Positions 32,668-42,673 of a stretch of 64,000 nucleotides of DNA are shown here, piece by piece. The position numbers were made by a program, and so were the translations under genes. Position 1 is the stretch's first letter. Every line of letters begins with the position of its first letter. Origin of the DNA: Priestia abyssalis (GTDB taxonomy: Bacteria > Bacillota > Bacilli > Bacillales > Bacillaceae_H); contig NZ_KV917369.1 in the NCBI RefSeq assembly GCF_002019595.1, forward strand, positions 5,128,326 to 5,192,325, given 5' to 3'. The notes beneath the pieces are model-generated. The model worked only from the letters and a program-made list of their open reading frames with translations. It searched no databases and had not been told where the DNA came from.

Positions 32668-33522
32668 TTAAATATCCTCAAATAATCCTAACTGTTTAGG
32701 CGCCAATCCCTCGTAACGGATATTGAGTAAATCAATTAATTGCTTGGCATTATCGGCAGCATCTCCGCCAGAATTATTGTTAAATAAAATATAAATATCT
32801 TTCGTTTGCTGTTTTAAAATTTGCAGCCTTTCTTTCCATTCTTCCAGCTCTTGGTCATTATAACGATATAGAAAACGAACCTCTCTCCAATTCCCACCTG
32901 CCGGTTTGTTCCACCCGTGTACATTTCGACCATGAAATCGAATTAATGTTTTTTCTTTATTTGCAGCTTGCAAGACGATTGGAATCGACCCTTCCCCTGC
33001 TTGCGGTTCATCGCAAATCCCATGAATCCAATTTTCTTTTTCCATAAACGATAGCGTTTTATCATAAAAAGCAGGATCAAACCAAGTTCGGTTCCGGAAT
33101 TCGAGTGCAACCGGGAAGTCAGCCAGCTGCTCACGGCTGTATCGTAAGTAATCAACATTCTCCCGGCGGCAGTCAAACCAAGGCGGGGTCTGAAACAACA
33201 CCATTCCCAGTTTTCCCGCCTTTATGTAAGGGGTTAACGACTGGCGGAACGCTTCAAACATTTCTCCTTTATCTTTAAACGGTATTTCCTCCCGCTGATG
33301 GCCTGTCATTCCCTGATACGCTTTTACCACAAAGCGAAACGAGTCAGGTGTCTCACTCACCCATTTCTCAGCATTCGATTGGGGCTGAATGGCATAAAAA
33401 GAAGAGTCTACTTCCACAATGGGAAAATGCCCTGCATACACCGACAATTTATCCCGGGCAGACACACCCGTCTTATATAAAGAATCATGATCTCCCCAGC
33501 CTGTTACACCGATATAAATCAT
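32668..33522 (-). CDS. yunF: DUF72 family protein YunF
   Basis: 284-residue TIM-barrel-like protein of the DUF72 family (MIYIGVTGWGDHD, VEVDSSFYAIQP, FPVALEFRNRTWFD, IRFHGRN, YILFNNNSGGDAADNA). Function is unknown. RBS GGAGGTAGGAT precedes the ATG. It is the first gene of a probable yunF-small ORF-yunE operon. Confidence 0.9.
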   Translation of the reverse strand: MIYIGVTGWGDHDSLYKTGVSARDKLSVYAGHFPIVEVDSSFYAIQPQSNAEKWVSETPDSFRFVVKAYQGMTGHQREEIPFKDKGEMFEAFRQSLTPYIKAGKLGMVLFQTPPWFDCRRENVDYLRYSREQLADFPVALEFRNRTWFDPAFYDKTLSFMEKENWIHGICDEPQAGEGSIPIVLQAANKEKTLIRFHGRNVHGWNKPAGGNWREVRFLYRYNDQELEEWKERLQILKQQTKDIYILFNNNSGGDAADNAKQLIDLLNIRYEGLAPKQLGLFEDI

Positions 33523-33645
33523 ATCCTACCTCCTCAATCAATGATAGCATATCATGCCGAGTTATTTCCCTCTTAGATTAACCACATTATGGAACAATAA
33601 AGAAAATTTCTATCAATAGGCATCCTACTCCCGTTAATGCGAGAT

Positions 33646-33690
33646 AAAAAAAATCGTCCCCTTCCTAAAAAGGAAGGGGACGATTTTTTT
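33646..33690 (-). terminator. Terminator of the suf operon
   Basis: Perfect stem ATCGTCCCCTTCCT / AGGAAGGGGACGAT with A and T tracts; the sufB stop falls in the outer stem. Confidence 0.92.
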
Positions 33691-35086
33691 ATCCGATGGA
33701 ACCTTCCATCTCGAACTTGATCAAGCGGTTCATTTCAACCGCATACTCCATTGGAAGTTCTTTTGTGAACGGCTCAATGAAGCCCATAACGATCATTTCT
33801 GTTGCTTCTTGCTCAGAGATACCGCGGCTCATTAAATAGAACAACTGCTCTTCTGATACTTTTGATACTTTCGCTTCGTGCTCAAGCGAAATGTTATCAT
33901 TCAAGATTTCATTGTATGGAATCGTATCAGACGTCGACTGATTATCCATGATAAGCGTATCACACTCAATGTTTGCACGAGCGCCATCCGCTTTGCGGCC
34001 AAAGTGAACAATTCCGCGGTACGTTACTTTACCGCCATGTTTAGAAATCGATTTAGACACGATTGTCGACGAAGTATTCGGAGCTAAATGAATCATTTTC
34101 GCACCAGCATCCTGATGCTGCCCTTTACCGGCAATGGCAATGGATAGTGTCATTCCGCGTGCACCTTCACCTTTTAAAATGACCGCAGGGTATTTCATCG
34201 TCAATTTAGAACCGATGTTGCCGTCAATCCATTCCATTGTCGCGTTCGCCTCACAAACGGCACGTTTGGTTACAAGATTATAAACGTTGTTTGCCCAGTT
34301 TTGAATGGTTGTATAACGACAGTAAGCATCCTTTTTAATGATGATTTCTACCACCGCACTATGAAGAGAGTTCGTCGTATAAACAGGCGCTGTACAGCCC
34401 TCTACGTAGTGAACATGTGCACCTTCATCCACAATAATTAATGTACGCTCGAATTGCCCCATGTTCTCAGAGTTAATGCGGAAATAGGCTTGTAATGGCG
34501 TTTCCACTTTTACCCCTTTTGGAACATAGATGAACGATCCTCCAGACCAAACAGCCGAGTTTAATGCAGCGAATTTATTATCTGTCGGAGGAATAACTTT
34601 CGCCCAGTGCTCACGGAAAATGTCTTCATTTTCTCTTAAAGCAGAGTCAGTATCTTTGAATACAATTCCTTTTTCTACAAGGTCTTCCTGCATGTTGTGA
34701 TACACAACCTCAGACTCATATTGAGCGGAAACCCCAGCCAAATACTTTTGTTCCGCCTCAGGAATCCCTAATTTGTCAAATGTTGCTTTAATTTCATCCG
34801 GAACTTCATCCCAAGAACGCTCTGATTTTTCCGATGGCTTTACATAATACGTAATTTCATCGAAATTCAGGCTGTTCAAGTCTCCGCCCCATTGCGGCAT
34901 CGGCATGCTGTAGAAAAGATCCAGTGATTTCAAGCGGAAATCCAGCATCCATTGCGGCTCACTTTTCATTTTTGAAATTTCTTCTACAATTTCCTTTGTC
35001 AATCCGCGTTTTGAGCGGAAAATAGACACGTCTTTATCGGCAAAACCATATTTGTAATCGCCGATTTCAGGCATTTTCTTTGCCAT
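33689..35086 (-). CDS. sufB: Fe-S cluster assembly protein SufB
   Basis: 465-residue scaffold subunit of the SufBC2D complex, on which new Fe-S clusters are built. Beta-helix core with VEGCTAPVYTTNSLHSAVVE containing the conserved cysteine, and the C-terminal EAKVSKVSEEQLFYLMSRGISEQEA motif. Last gene of sufC-sufD-sufS-sufU-sufB, 34 bases after sufU. RBS AGGGGGTAGT. Confidence 0.97.
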   Translation of the reverse strand: MAKKMPEIGDYKYGFADKDVSIFRSKRGLTKEIVEEISKMKSEPQWMLDFRLKSLDLFYSMPMPQWGGDLNSLNFDEITYYVKPSEKSERSWDEVPDEIKATFDKLGIPEAEQKYLAGVSAQYESEVVYHNMQEDLVEKGIVFKDTDSALRENEDIFREHWAKVIPPTDNKFAALNSAVWSGGSFIYVPKGVKVETPLQAYFRINSENMGQFERTLIIVDEGAHVHYVEGCTAPVYTTNSLHSAVVEIIIKKDAYCRYTTIQNWANNVYNLVTKRAVCEANATMEWIDGNIGSKLTMKYPAVILKGEGARGMTLSIAIAGKGQHQDAGAKMIHLAPNTSSTIVSKSISKHGGKVTYRGIVHFGRKADGARANIECDTLIMDNQSTSDTIPYNEILNDNISLEHEAKVSKVSEEQLFYLMSRGISEQEATEMIVMGFIEPFTKELPMEYAVEMNRLIKFEMEGSIG

Positions 35087-35120
35087 ATTTTACTACCCCC
35101 TACTTGATAGGATTGGGATT

Positions 35121-35567
35121 TTACTCCGTCTCTGATTGATTTCCTATACCTTTTTCCATCGCTTTCCACGCTAACGTAGCACACTTGATGCGAGCCGGGA
35201 ACTTAGCAACGCCTTGAAGTGCTTCGATGTCACCTAAATCAAGGCTGTCATCATAGTCCTTCCCTTGCATCATATTCGAAAAGATAGATGAAAGTTTCAA
35301 CGCGTCTTCAATCGTTTGTCCTTTAATCGCTTGCGTCATCATGGATGCGGAAGATAATGAAATCGAACAACCTTCACCTTCAAACTTTGCATCTGCCACT
35401 TTACCGTCTTCCACTTTTAAAGAAAGCTGGATACGATCGCCGCACGTTGGATTGTTCATATTGATCGTAACCGTGTCTTCTGAAAGAACACCGCGATTGC
35501 GCGGATTTTTATAGTGATCCATAATAACCTGACGATACAGTTGATCAAGGTTGTTATTAAAAGACAT
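35121..35567 (-). CDS. sufU: SufU, zinc-dependent sulfurtransferase
   Basis: 148-residue IscU-like protein that accepts sulfur from SufS. Conserved cysteines C42 (TCGDR), C67 (GEGCSIS) and C129 (IKCATLAW) with D44 form the zinc/sulfur site seen in Bacillus SufU. Starts 11 bases inside the end of sufS, so the two are translationally coupled. Confidence 0.96.
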   Translation of the reverse strand: MSFNNNLDQLYRQVIMDHYKNPRNRGVLSEDTVTINMNNPTCGDRIQLSLKVEDGKVADAKFEGEGCSISLSSASMMTQAIKGQTIEDALKLSSIFSNMMQGKDYDDSLDLGDIEALQGVAKFPARIKCATLAWKAMEKGIGNQSETE

Positions 35568-36777
35568 TTGTAAAATACTCCTTTGTTTTAATTAATGCTG
35601 AAACAAGCTTGTCGGCCTCTTCCTCCGTGTTATACAGATAGAAGCTTGCACGGGCAGTAGCTGTTACATCCAAATATCTCATTAACGGCTGAGCACAATG
35701 GTGTCCAGCACGAACCGCAATGCCTTCAGCGTCTAAAACTGTCGCTACATCGTGCGGATGAACGTCGTCGATATTAAATGTGACGACGCCAGCGCGCTCT
35801 TTCGGACCATAAATGGTAATGCCCTCAATTTGAGACATGCGCTCTAATGCATACTGAGCGATTTTATGTTCATGCGCTTCAACGTTCTCCATCCCGATTT
35901 GGTCCAAAAAGTCAATCGCGGCCCCTAAGCCAATTGCTCCTGCGATAATCGGCGTACCGGCCTCAAGCTTCCAAGGAAGCTCTTTCCACGTGGAGTCTTG
36001 TAAATTAACGAAATCGATCATTTCGCCGCCAAATTCAAAAGGCTCCATGTTTTCCAGCAGGTTCTTCTTACCATATAATACCCCAATGCCTGTCGGGCCA
36101 CACATTTTATGACCGGAAAACGCAAAGAAGTCACAGTCCAGATCCTGTACATCAACCTTCATATGAGGAGTGCTTTGCGCTCCGTCCACTGCCATGATTG
36201 CCCCATTTTTATGAGCGATTTTAGCAATTTCTTTAATTGGGTTAATGGTACCAAGAACATTGGATACTTGCATGACAGATACAATCTTTGTATTTGCCGT
36301 AATCGTCTTCTTGACGTCTTCCAAATCCAGTTGGCCGTCAGCTGTTAAAGGAATGTACTTCAAAGTTGCCCCTGTAGCTTTTGCAACTTGCTGCCATGGA
36401 ATGATATTGGCATGATGTTCCATGTATGTGATGACAATTTCGTCACCAGCCTTCAAATTAGCACGCGCATAGCTGGATGCTACTGCATTTAAGGAAGTGG
36501 TCGCTCCACGAGTGAAAATCACTTCTTCCGTAGATTTTGCATTAATAAATTTACGGACTTTTTCACGAGCACCTTCATATCCGTCAGTTGCCTTCGTACC
36601 AAGAGTGTGAACACCTCGGTGGACATTAGAGTTATACTCGCGGTAATACTTATTTAACGCTTCAATAACAGAAATAGGTTTTTGAGAAGTCGCAGCACTA
36701 TCCAAATACACTAAAGGATGATCGTTCACATGTTGATGCAAAATGGGAAATTGCTCACGAATATCCTGGATATTCAT
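35557..36777 (-). CDS. sufS: Cysteine desulfurase SufS
   Basis: 406-residue PLP enzyme that removes sulfur from cysteine for Fe-S synthesis. PLP lysine K224 is in FSGHKMCGPTG and the persulfide cysteine C361 is in RAGHHCAQP. The start codon shares a base with the sufD stop. Confidence 0.97.
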   Translation of the reverse strand: MNIQDIREQFPILHQHVNDHPLVYLDSAATSQKPISVIEALNKYYREYNSNVHRGVHTLGTKATDGYEGAREKVRKFINAKSTEEVIFTRGATTSLNAVASSYARANLKAGDEIVITYMEHHANIIPWQQVAKATGATLKYIPLTADGQLDLEDVKKTITANTKIVSVMQVSNVLGTINPIKEIAKIAHKNGAIMAVDGAQSTPHMKVDVQDLDCDFFAFSGHKMCGPTGIGVLYGKKNLLENMEPFEFGGEMIDFVNLQDSTWKELPWKLEAGTPIIAGAIGLGAAIDFLDQIGMENVEAHEHKIAQYALERMSQIEGITIYGPKERAGVVTFNIDDVHPHDVATVLDAEGIAVRAGHHCAQPLMRYLDVTATARASFYLYNTEEEADKLVSALIKTKEYFTNVF

Positions 36778-38078
36778 TATCGCACTTTCCTTTCAATGAC
36801 ATCTACTAACTGCTTTTTAACGGTTTCAATCGGTAATTCATTCACAACAGGTGCCAAGAAACCGTGAATAACTAGTCGCTCCGCTTCTGTTTTTGGAATA
36901 CCGCGGCTCATTAAATAATACAGCTGAATAGGATCCACACGGCCTACAGAAGCTGCATGGCCTGCCGTAACATCATCTTCGTCAATTAATAGGATAGGGT
37001 TTGCGTCTCCACGTGCTTTTTCGCTCAACATCAATACACGAGATTCTTGCTCTGCGTTTGACTTGGAAGCACCATGTTCAATTTTACCGATACCATTGAA
37101 AATGGCACTCGCACTTTCTTTCATAACACCGCGTTTTAAGATATATCCTTCAGAATGTTTTCCGTAATGGACAACACTTGTTGTAAAGTTTTGAGATTGC
37201 TCTCCGCGTCCCACTGTAACGGTCTTAGTATCTCCATAGGACCCATCACCCATTAAATACGTGATGTTTTCAGACACCGTGTTTCCTTCATTCATCAAAC
37301 CAAGCGCCCATTCGATACGCGCGTCACGACCTGCAATACCACGGCGGTTGACATATGTCGTTGTGTCTTTCCCTAAATAGTCCACAGCGCCGAATGTAAC
37401 TTGGGCATTTGTATTGGCAAACACTTCCGTCACGATGTTAACGATGCCTTTCTCTGTTGTTGATACATAGTTTTCTACGTATGTGACAGAGCTGTTGTCA
37501 TCTGCTACAACGATGACATGGTTGAATAGCGGCGCCTCACTGCTTTCGTGAGTGAAGATCGCTTGAAGCGGCTCTTTTACTTCCACATTTTTCGGCACGT
37601 ATACAAATACGCCGCCGTTCATGTATGCTGCATGAAGAGCACTTAAACGATGTTCATCTACTTTTACGCCGTCTTTCATGAAATACTTTTGCAAAAGGTC
37701 TCCATGCTCTTTTGCTGCCGTTTGGATATCCGTAAAGATAACGCCTTGCTCTTTTAAATCATCGGCAAGTACGACATATGCTGCCGTTTGGTCACGCTGA
37801 ACATATAAATTTTTCACTTCTTCTTTATCAATCAAGGCTTTTACTTTTTCAGGCAGTTCTTCAATCGATTGAACAGCCGCCGTTTTTGCCGTATGATTTT
37901 CAAAAGCAGTAAAATCCCATTTAGAAATATTTGTTTTATCCGGCTTCGGTAAAGGAAGCTCCTCCGCTTTTACAAGAGCGTCTAAGCGAAGGTCAAGAAG
38001 CCAGCTTGGTTCTCCCGCTTCCTTCGAGTAGCTGCTGACATACTCTTGATCGAATGGTAATTTCGTCTCGATAGTCAT
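36777..38078 (-). CDS. sufD: Fe-S cluster assembly protein SufD
   Basis: 433-residue beta-helix paralogue of SufB that completes the SufBC2D scaffold. The C-terminal segment RVDPIQLYYLMSRGIPKTEAERLVIHGFLAPV is diagnostic. It sits 17 bases after sufC with RBS AGGAGG. Confidence 0.96.
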   Translation of the reverse strand: MTIETKLPFDQEYVSSYSKEAGEPSWLLDLRLDALVKAEELPLPKPDKTNISKWDFTAFENHTAKTAAVQSIEELPEKVKALIDKEEVKNLYVQRDQTAAYVVLADDLKEQGVIFTDIQTAAKEHGDLLQKYFMKDGVKVDEHRLSALHAAYMNGGVFVYVPKNVEVKEPLQAIFTHESSEAPLFNHVIVVADDNSSVTYVENYVSTTEKGIVNIVTEVFANTNAQVTFGAVDYLGKDTTTYVNRRGIAGRDARIEWALGLMNEGNTVSENITYLMGDGSYGDTKTVTVGRGEQSQNFTTSVVHYGKHSEGYILKRGVMKESASAIFNGIGKIEHGASKSNAEQESRVLMLSEKARGDANPILLIDEDDVTAGHAASVGRVDPIQLYYLMSRGIPKTEAERLVIHGFLAPVVNELPIETVKKQLVDVIERKVR

Positions 38079-38095
38079 GTTAATCCTCCTAACGC

Positions 38096-38881
38096 TTACG
38101 CTTCTTGACCTACAGTTTCGTCTTCAATACCTAACTCTTTTTTGATCCAGTCATACCCTTCCGCTTCTAAACGCTGCGCCAACTCAGAGCCTCCTGATTT
38201 CACAACGCGGCCTTGCATCATAACGTGAACATGATCAGGGGTAATGTAGTTTAATAGACGCTGATAGTGTGTAATGATTAGACAGCCGAAGTCTTCGCCG
38301 CGCATTTCATTAACGCCTTTTGATACAACTTTCAATGCATCGATATCTAATCCAGAATCAATTTCGTCTAAAATAGCGATTTTTGGTTGAATCATCATTA
38401 ATTGAAGAATTTCGTTACGCTTCTTCTCCCCGCCTGAGAATCCTTCGTTTAAGTAGCGTTGTGCCATGTCAGGATCCATTTCTAAAAATTCCATGTTTTT
38501 ATCTAATTGGCGGATAAATTTCATTAATGAAATTTCATCACCCTCTTCGCGGCGTGCATTCACGGCAGAGCGTAAGAAATCTGCATTTGTTACACCACTG
38601 ATCTCACTTGGATATTGCATCGCAAGGAAAAGACCTGCACGAGCGCGCTCGTCTACTTCCATTTCTAACACATCTTGACCATCAAGCGTGATGCTACCCT
38701 GTGTGATTTCATATTTAGGATGACCCATGATAGCAGAAGATAAAGTTGATTTACCTGTACCATTCGGACCCATGATTGCATGGATCTCTCCACCCTTAAT
38801 TTCTAAATTGACACCTTTTAAGATCTCTTTCCCATCGATTGAAACATGAAGATCTTTAATTGTTAAAGTTGAACCAGCCAT
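38096..38881 (-). CDS. sufC: SUF ATPase SufC
   Basis: 261-residue ABC-type ATPase that powers SufBC2D. Walker A GPNGTGKST (38-46), signature FSGGEKKRNE, Walker B KIAILDEIDSGLD, H-loop LIITHYQRLL. First gene of the operon; RBS GGAGGTTTTATC. The 260-base gap upstream is AT-rich with no clear operator that I recognise. Confidence 0.97.
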   Translation of the reverse strand: MAGSTLTIKDLHVSIDGKEILKGVNLEIKGGEIHAIMGPNGTGKSTLSSAIMGHPKYEITQGSITLDGQDVLEMEVDERARAGLFLAMQYPSEISGVTNADFLRSAVNARREEGDEISLMKFIRQLDKNMEFLEMDPDMAQRYLNEGFSGGEKKRNEILQLMMIQPKIAILDEIDSGLDIDALKVVSKGVNEMRGEDFGCLIITHYQRLLNYITPDHVHVMMQGRVVKSGGSELAQRLEAEGYDWIKKELGIEDETVGQEA

Positions 38882-39071
38882 GATAAAACCTCCAGTAATA
38901 TGACGTATATATCGGATTGTACCTCTTACATCATTTTTTAATCCATTCTCATTTTATTCTCATTACAATCTTATAACAATTGAAAAGTTATCGCAACCTT
39001 TTAACACTATCTAGGTAGTGAAAATGGTTCTCACTTCTTAGCTTTTGCCAGCTTCTTAAATATATGTAAGA

Positions 39072-39120
39072 AGGGTGATTGAAAACGGATTGAAGTATCT
39101 GCCCCGTTCTCAATCACCCT
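39072..39120 (-). terminator. Terminator of yurZ
   Basis: AGGGTGATTGAAAACGG pairs with CCGTTCTCAATCACCCT with one mismatch, shortly after yurZ. Confidence 0.65.
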
Positions 39121-39142
39121 TCTAAAAATCAATAACTATTTG

Positions 39143-39508
39143 TTAATGAGTTTGTTGGTTTAATTCTTGAATGCACTCTTGTACGAGAGTAACAGCTTGA
39201 CTCATTGCTGCTCCTCCTCCAAAAGCTGCTGCAACGCCGCAAGCTTCTAAAACCTCTTGCTCAGACGCGCCCTGATCTAAACAGCCTTTTGTATGATAAA
39301 TCATACAATACTCATCTTGTGCAACTAAACTAATCCCAAGGGCAATAAGCTGTTTATCTTTTTTAGATAAAGAGCCTTCTTCAAAACAAGCCTCCGTAAA
39401 CGCATTAAAAGCACGGGCTACTTCCGGAAGCTTTTGAGTGAATTGTCCAATTCCTGTTTTATAATTAAGCAAAGCAGTCTCAGTCGAAGTGCGTCCTTCA
39501 TGTTGCAT
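39143..39508 (-). CDS. yurZ: Carboxymuconolactone decarboxylase/AhpD-like protein YurZ
   Basis: 121 residues from the chosen start. The CMD/AhpD fold is recognisable in FTEACFEEGSLSKKDKQLIALGISLVAQDEYCMIYHTKGCLDQGASEQEVLEACGVAAAFGGGAAMSQA. The E-x-C...H pattern appears as DEYCMIYH, an AhpD-like redox/proton-relay site with a single cysteine in the usual CxxC place. GGGGG is 11 bases before the ATG at 39508; the upstream ATG at 39526 has no RBS. It lies between metQ and sufC as in B. subtilis. Confidence 0.87.
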   Translation of the reverse strand: MQHEGRTSTETALLNYKTGIGQFTQKLPEVARAFNAFTEACFEEGSLSKKDKQLIALGISLVAQDEYCMIYHTKGCLDQGASEQEVLEACGVAAAFGGGAAMSQAVTLVQECIQELNQQTH

Positions 39509-39613
39509 ACTAGCGTCAACCCCCATCTCATAATTTGGTCAACGTTAGTATGCTTAAAATTACCGAATGTATTCCATCAATTGAAAATTATGCTTTCTTA
39601 ATCTTTTAAAAAA

Positions 39614-39638
39614 CAAGGGCCTCCATATGAGGACCTTG
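39614..39638 (-). terminator. Terminator of metNPQ
   Basis: CAAGGGCCTC / GAGGACCTTG with loop CATAT, ten bases beyond the metQ stop, followed on the minus strand by TTTTTTAAAAG. Confidence 0.7.
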
Positions 39639-39647
39639 CTCTACTTA

Positions 39648-40481
39648 TTATTGAGCTGCTGGGATAACAGCACCTTGGTATTTCTCATTGATGAAGTCTT
39701 GGATTTCTTTTGATTGAAGAACTTCCGTTAATGCTTTGATTTCTTCACGGCCCTCGTCGCCTTTACGAACAACGATTAAATTTGAAGGAACAACATCGCT
39801 TCCTTCAAATGCGATACCGTCTTCTTTAATATTTACTTTACCTTCAATTGCATAGTTTGTATTGATTACTACAGCATCTCCTTCACCGTTTTCAAAAGAA
39901 GTTGCTAAAAGCTTCGCTTCAATTAATGTAGAGAAATCTAAGTTTTTCGGATTTTCAACAATATCTTCTACTCGTGCGTTTTGACCAACGCCTTCTTTAA
40001 GTTTAATTAAACCAGCCTTTTCAAAGATCGGCAAAATACGGCCATGGTCACTGAATGAGTTGCTCATAATGATTTTGGCACCTTCAGGAAGGTCTTTTAA
40101 ATCTTTGTATTTTTTTGAATAAATACCGATTGGCTCTTTATGAACTTCACCTACACTGACAAAATCATAACCTTTTTCTTTCATTTCTAACTCTAAATAT
40201 CCTGGAGTTTGGAAATAGTTTGCATCAAGCTCTTTTTCTTTTAAAGTAACATTCGGTAAAACATAGTCTTGGAAAACTTGAACCTCAAGATCAATTCCTT
40301 TTTCAGCAAGTAAAGGTTTCGCTTCTTCTAACACTTCAGCATGCGGAATAGCGGAAGCCCCTACTACTAATTTTTTATTGCCATCTTCTGTTGTGCTTTC
40401 CTCTTCCTTTTCCCCTCCGCCGCAAGCTGCTAACGCAACCAGTAAAACGGCAGCAATCAGGAAACCAAGTAATTTTTTCAT
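39648..40481 (-). CDS. metQ: Methionine-binding lipoprotein MetQ
   Basis: 277-residue NlpA-family substrate-binding protein. Signal peptide with lipobox LAAC (C20), then a methionine-binding domain (VVGASAIPHAEVLEEAKPLL, ANYFQTPGYLE, INTNYAI). Third gene of metN-metP-metQ; captures methionine outside the membrane. Confidence 0.95.
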   Translation of the reverse strand: MKKLLGFLIAAVLLVALAACGGGEKEEESTTEDGNKKLVVGASAIPHAEVLEEAKPLLAEKGIDLEVQVFQDYVLPNVTLKEKELDANYFQTPGYLELEMKEKGYDFVSVGEVHKEPIGIYSKKYKDLKDLPEGAKIIMSNSFSDHGRILPIFEKAGLIKLKEGVGQNARVEDIVENPKNLDFSTLIEAKLLATSFENGEGDAVVINTNYAIEGKVNIKEDGIAFEGSDVVPSNLIVVRKGDEGREEIKALTEVLQSKEIQDFINEKYQGAVIPAAQ

Positions 40482-40497
40482 AATCCTTTCCTCCTAA

Positions 40498-41166
40498 TCA
40501 TCTTTTATCAATTTTTTTAGTAAAATAATCTCCAATAAATTGGATGATAAACACAATAATTAAAATGGCTACAGTCGCTACAAAGGTTAAAAACGGGTTA
40601 CCACCTTGAAATCCTTCTAAATAAGCGAAATTACCTAATCCCCCCGCTCCAATTACACCAGCCATCGCCGTATAACTGACTAATGCAATGGCAGTAACGG
40701 TAATGCCTGATATTAAAGCCGGCAAAGATTCCGGGATTAAGACTTTAAAAATAATTTGCAAATTCGATGCCCCCATTGAATGCGAGGCTTCAATAACACC
40801 TTTATCGATTTCCCGAAGTGCAATTTCCACCATCCGGGCATAGAATGGCGCAGCCCCAATAATCAAAGCAGGCAAAGCGGCATTCGCTCCTAAAATGGTG
40901 CCTACCAGCAACTTGGTAAAAGGTATTAACAAAACAATTAAGATAATAAAAGGGATTGAGCGAAATACGTTTACAAATGTTCCGATAATCGTATTTACCG
41001 CGCGGTTTTCCCACATGTTCCCTTTCCCTGTTAGAAATAACAATAATCCAAGCACTAAACCTAAAACGAATGTAGCGGCAACCGAAAGCAGGGTCATATA
41101 GATGGTCTCTTGAGTAGCAGCCATTAGTTTGTCCCATTTAAGCAGTTCAAACCATTCACTATTCAC
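40498..41166 (-). CDS. metP: Methionine ABC transporter permease MetP
   Basis: 222-residue MetI-type permease with five to six helices and the EAA loop EASHSMGASNLQIIFKVLIPESLP, which contacts MetN. The start overlaps the metN end by 8 bases. Imports methionine. Confidence 0.95.
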   Translation of the reverse strand: MNSEWFELLKWDKLMAATQETIYMTLLSVAATFVLGLVLGLLLFLTGKGNMWENRAVNTIIGTFVNVFRSIPFIILIVLLIPFTKLLVGTILGANAALPALIIGAAPFYARMVEIALREIDKGVIEASHSMGASNLQIIFKVLIPESLPALISGITVTAIALVSYTAMAGVIGAGGLGNFAYLEGFQGGNPFLTFVATVAILIIVFIIQFIGDYFTKKIDKR

Positions 41167-42184
41167 TTTCGATCACCTCCACTTCTACTAAGTTTTTCCT
41201 CACATATGCAATTGCTTGGTCAATCACATCATTTTCCCCGAGCAATTGTACAAACAGTGTTCCGTAAGATCCTTTTTGGGTTTGCGAAATCTTTCCTTGT
41301 AAAATATTAATATTTAAGTCGAAATTTCGAATTAAATTCGTAATGAGCGGCTGTTCTGCCGACTCCCCTACAAACGTCAGTTGGATAATCTTGCCGTTCG
41401 GGTATTGGTCAACAAGATGCTCAATCGTCTCTCTCGTTTGTTCCGGTTCTGTTACTTGTTTTACAAACCTTTTCGTGATCGATTGTGTTGGATTTCGGAA
41501 AACCTCAAGAACCTCTCCTTGCTCTACGATTTGGCCGTTTTCCATCACGGCAACACGATGACAGATTTTACGGATCACATGCATCTCATGTGTGATCAGA
41601 ACAATCGTTAAACCGAGCTTTTCATTAATATCTACCAATAAATCCAAAATGGCATCGGTTGTTTGCGGGTCCAAAGCAGATGTCGCTTCGTCACAAAGAA
41701 GTACCTTAGGATTACTAGCCAACGCTCTCGCAATACCGACCCTTTGTTTCTGTCCTCCGCTCAACTGAGACGGATACGCATCTTCTCTTCCTTCCAGTCC
41801 GACCAACTTGATTAGCTCATCTACTCGCTTCATGCGCTCGTTTTTTGCTACTCCTGTAATTTCAAGTGGAAACGCAATGTTTTCCCTCACAGTACGAGAC
41901 CAAAGTAAGTTGAAATGCTGGAAGATCATGCTGATTTCCTGACGCGCTTTCCGCAGCTTTTCACCCTTAATTCGCCCAATATCGTTTCCTGCTACTTCAA
42001 CCGTTCCTTCAGTAGGAACTTCAAGTCCGTTCAGCAATCGAATTAATGAGCTTTTTCCTGCTCCACTGTATCCAATAATTCCGAATATTTCTCCGGATTT
42101 AATTTCCAAATTAACATTATTAACGGCTGTAATCTCACCATGCTTGGCACGATAGATTTTTTTGACATCCTTTAATGTAATCAA
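41159..42184 (-). CDS. metN: Methionine ABC transporter ATP-binding protein MetN
   Basis: 341-residue ATPase. Walker A GYSGAGKSS (38-46), signature LSGGQKQR, Walker B VLLCDEATSALD, and a C-terminal NIL/ACT-like domain (from about residue 260) that senses methionine for trans-inhibition. First gene of the operon, behind a SAM-I riboswitch. RBS GAAGGTGAGAG. Confidence 0.96.
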   Translation of the reverse strand: MITLKDVKKIYRAKHGEITAVNNVNLEIKSGEIFGIIGYSGAGKSSLIRLLNGLEVPTEGTVEVAGNDIGRIKGEKLRKARQEISMIFQHFNLLWSRTVRENIAFPLEITGVAKNERMKRVDELIKLVGLEGREDAYPSQLSGGQKQRVGIARALASNPKVLLCDEATSALDPQTTDAILDLLVDINEKLGLTIVLITHEMHVIRKICHRVAVMENGQIVEQGEVLEVFRNPTQSITKRFVKQVTEPEQTRETIEHLVDQYPNGKIIQLTFVGESAEQPLITNLIRNFDLNINILQGKISQTQKGSYGTLFVQLLGENDVIDQAIAYVRKNLVEVEVIESE

Positions 42185-42251
42185 ACTCTCTCACCTTCTT
42201 TTCTTAACGCTTATTCTTTTTGTATCTTTCCCTAAACATTGATCGACAACT

Positions 42252-42283
42252 AAAAAGCCTTTCTACACATGAGCAGAAAGGCT
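42252..42283 (-). terminator. Leader terminator of the SAM riboswitch
   Basis: AGCCTTTCT / AGAAAGGCT stem with T run on the minus strand, between the aptamer and metN. SAM binding should favour this terminator. Confidence 0.9.
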
Positions 42284-42300
42284 GAATATTTCGTTCCTTT

Positions 42301-42412
42301 CTCTCATCTCTCAAAGCAAATTGCCGCTTTGTAGGAATTGGCACCATTTCAGCTGATGCTGACGGTTGCCGGGCTTCACAGGGCCATGTCCCTCCACCTC
42401 TCTTGATAAGAG
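42301..42412 (-). promoter_or_regulatory. SAM-I riboswitch (S box) of metNPQ
   Basis: The minus strand carries the S-box core CTTATCAAGAGAGGTGGAGG, then GGCCCTGTGAAGCCCGGCAACC, and GGTGCCAATTCC with GAGAGATGAGAG. P1 is closed by CTCTTATC (42405-42412) and GATGAGAG (42301-42308). These are the diagnostic elements. Confidence 0.96.
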
Positions 42413-42588
42413 TACTTATCCGTTATCTATTTAATTTTGTCGTTTATTGTCTAAAAGGTACGAGAGTGATTGTAGCATGCAAATAATAAAAGTGTCAATG
42501 AATTAGTTGTATTTTTCATGCTATTTGTAATAGTTAACAAAGACCGAATGTTTGATCATTTCATATTCAACTGTTTTCATAAAAGAAC

Positions 42589-42618
42589 GCCCTATCATGT
42601 TTAAGCGTGACAGGGTAT
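42589..42618 (-). terminator. Terminator of the metY remnant
   Basis: CCCTATCATG / CGTGACAGGG with loop TTTAAG, then GTTCTTTT on the minus strand. It outlived the gene it served. Confidence 0.55.
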
Positions 42619-42673
42619 TCCAAAAGCAAGGAGAACAATCTATCTTTTGAGGAAGAACCTGCTATTTACACCT

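Noticed and set aside
40802..41137. 111-codon minus-strand frame inside metP
   Set aside because: Different frame of metP with no start signal and atypical composition.
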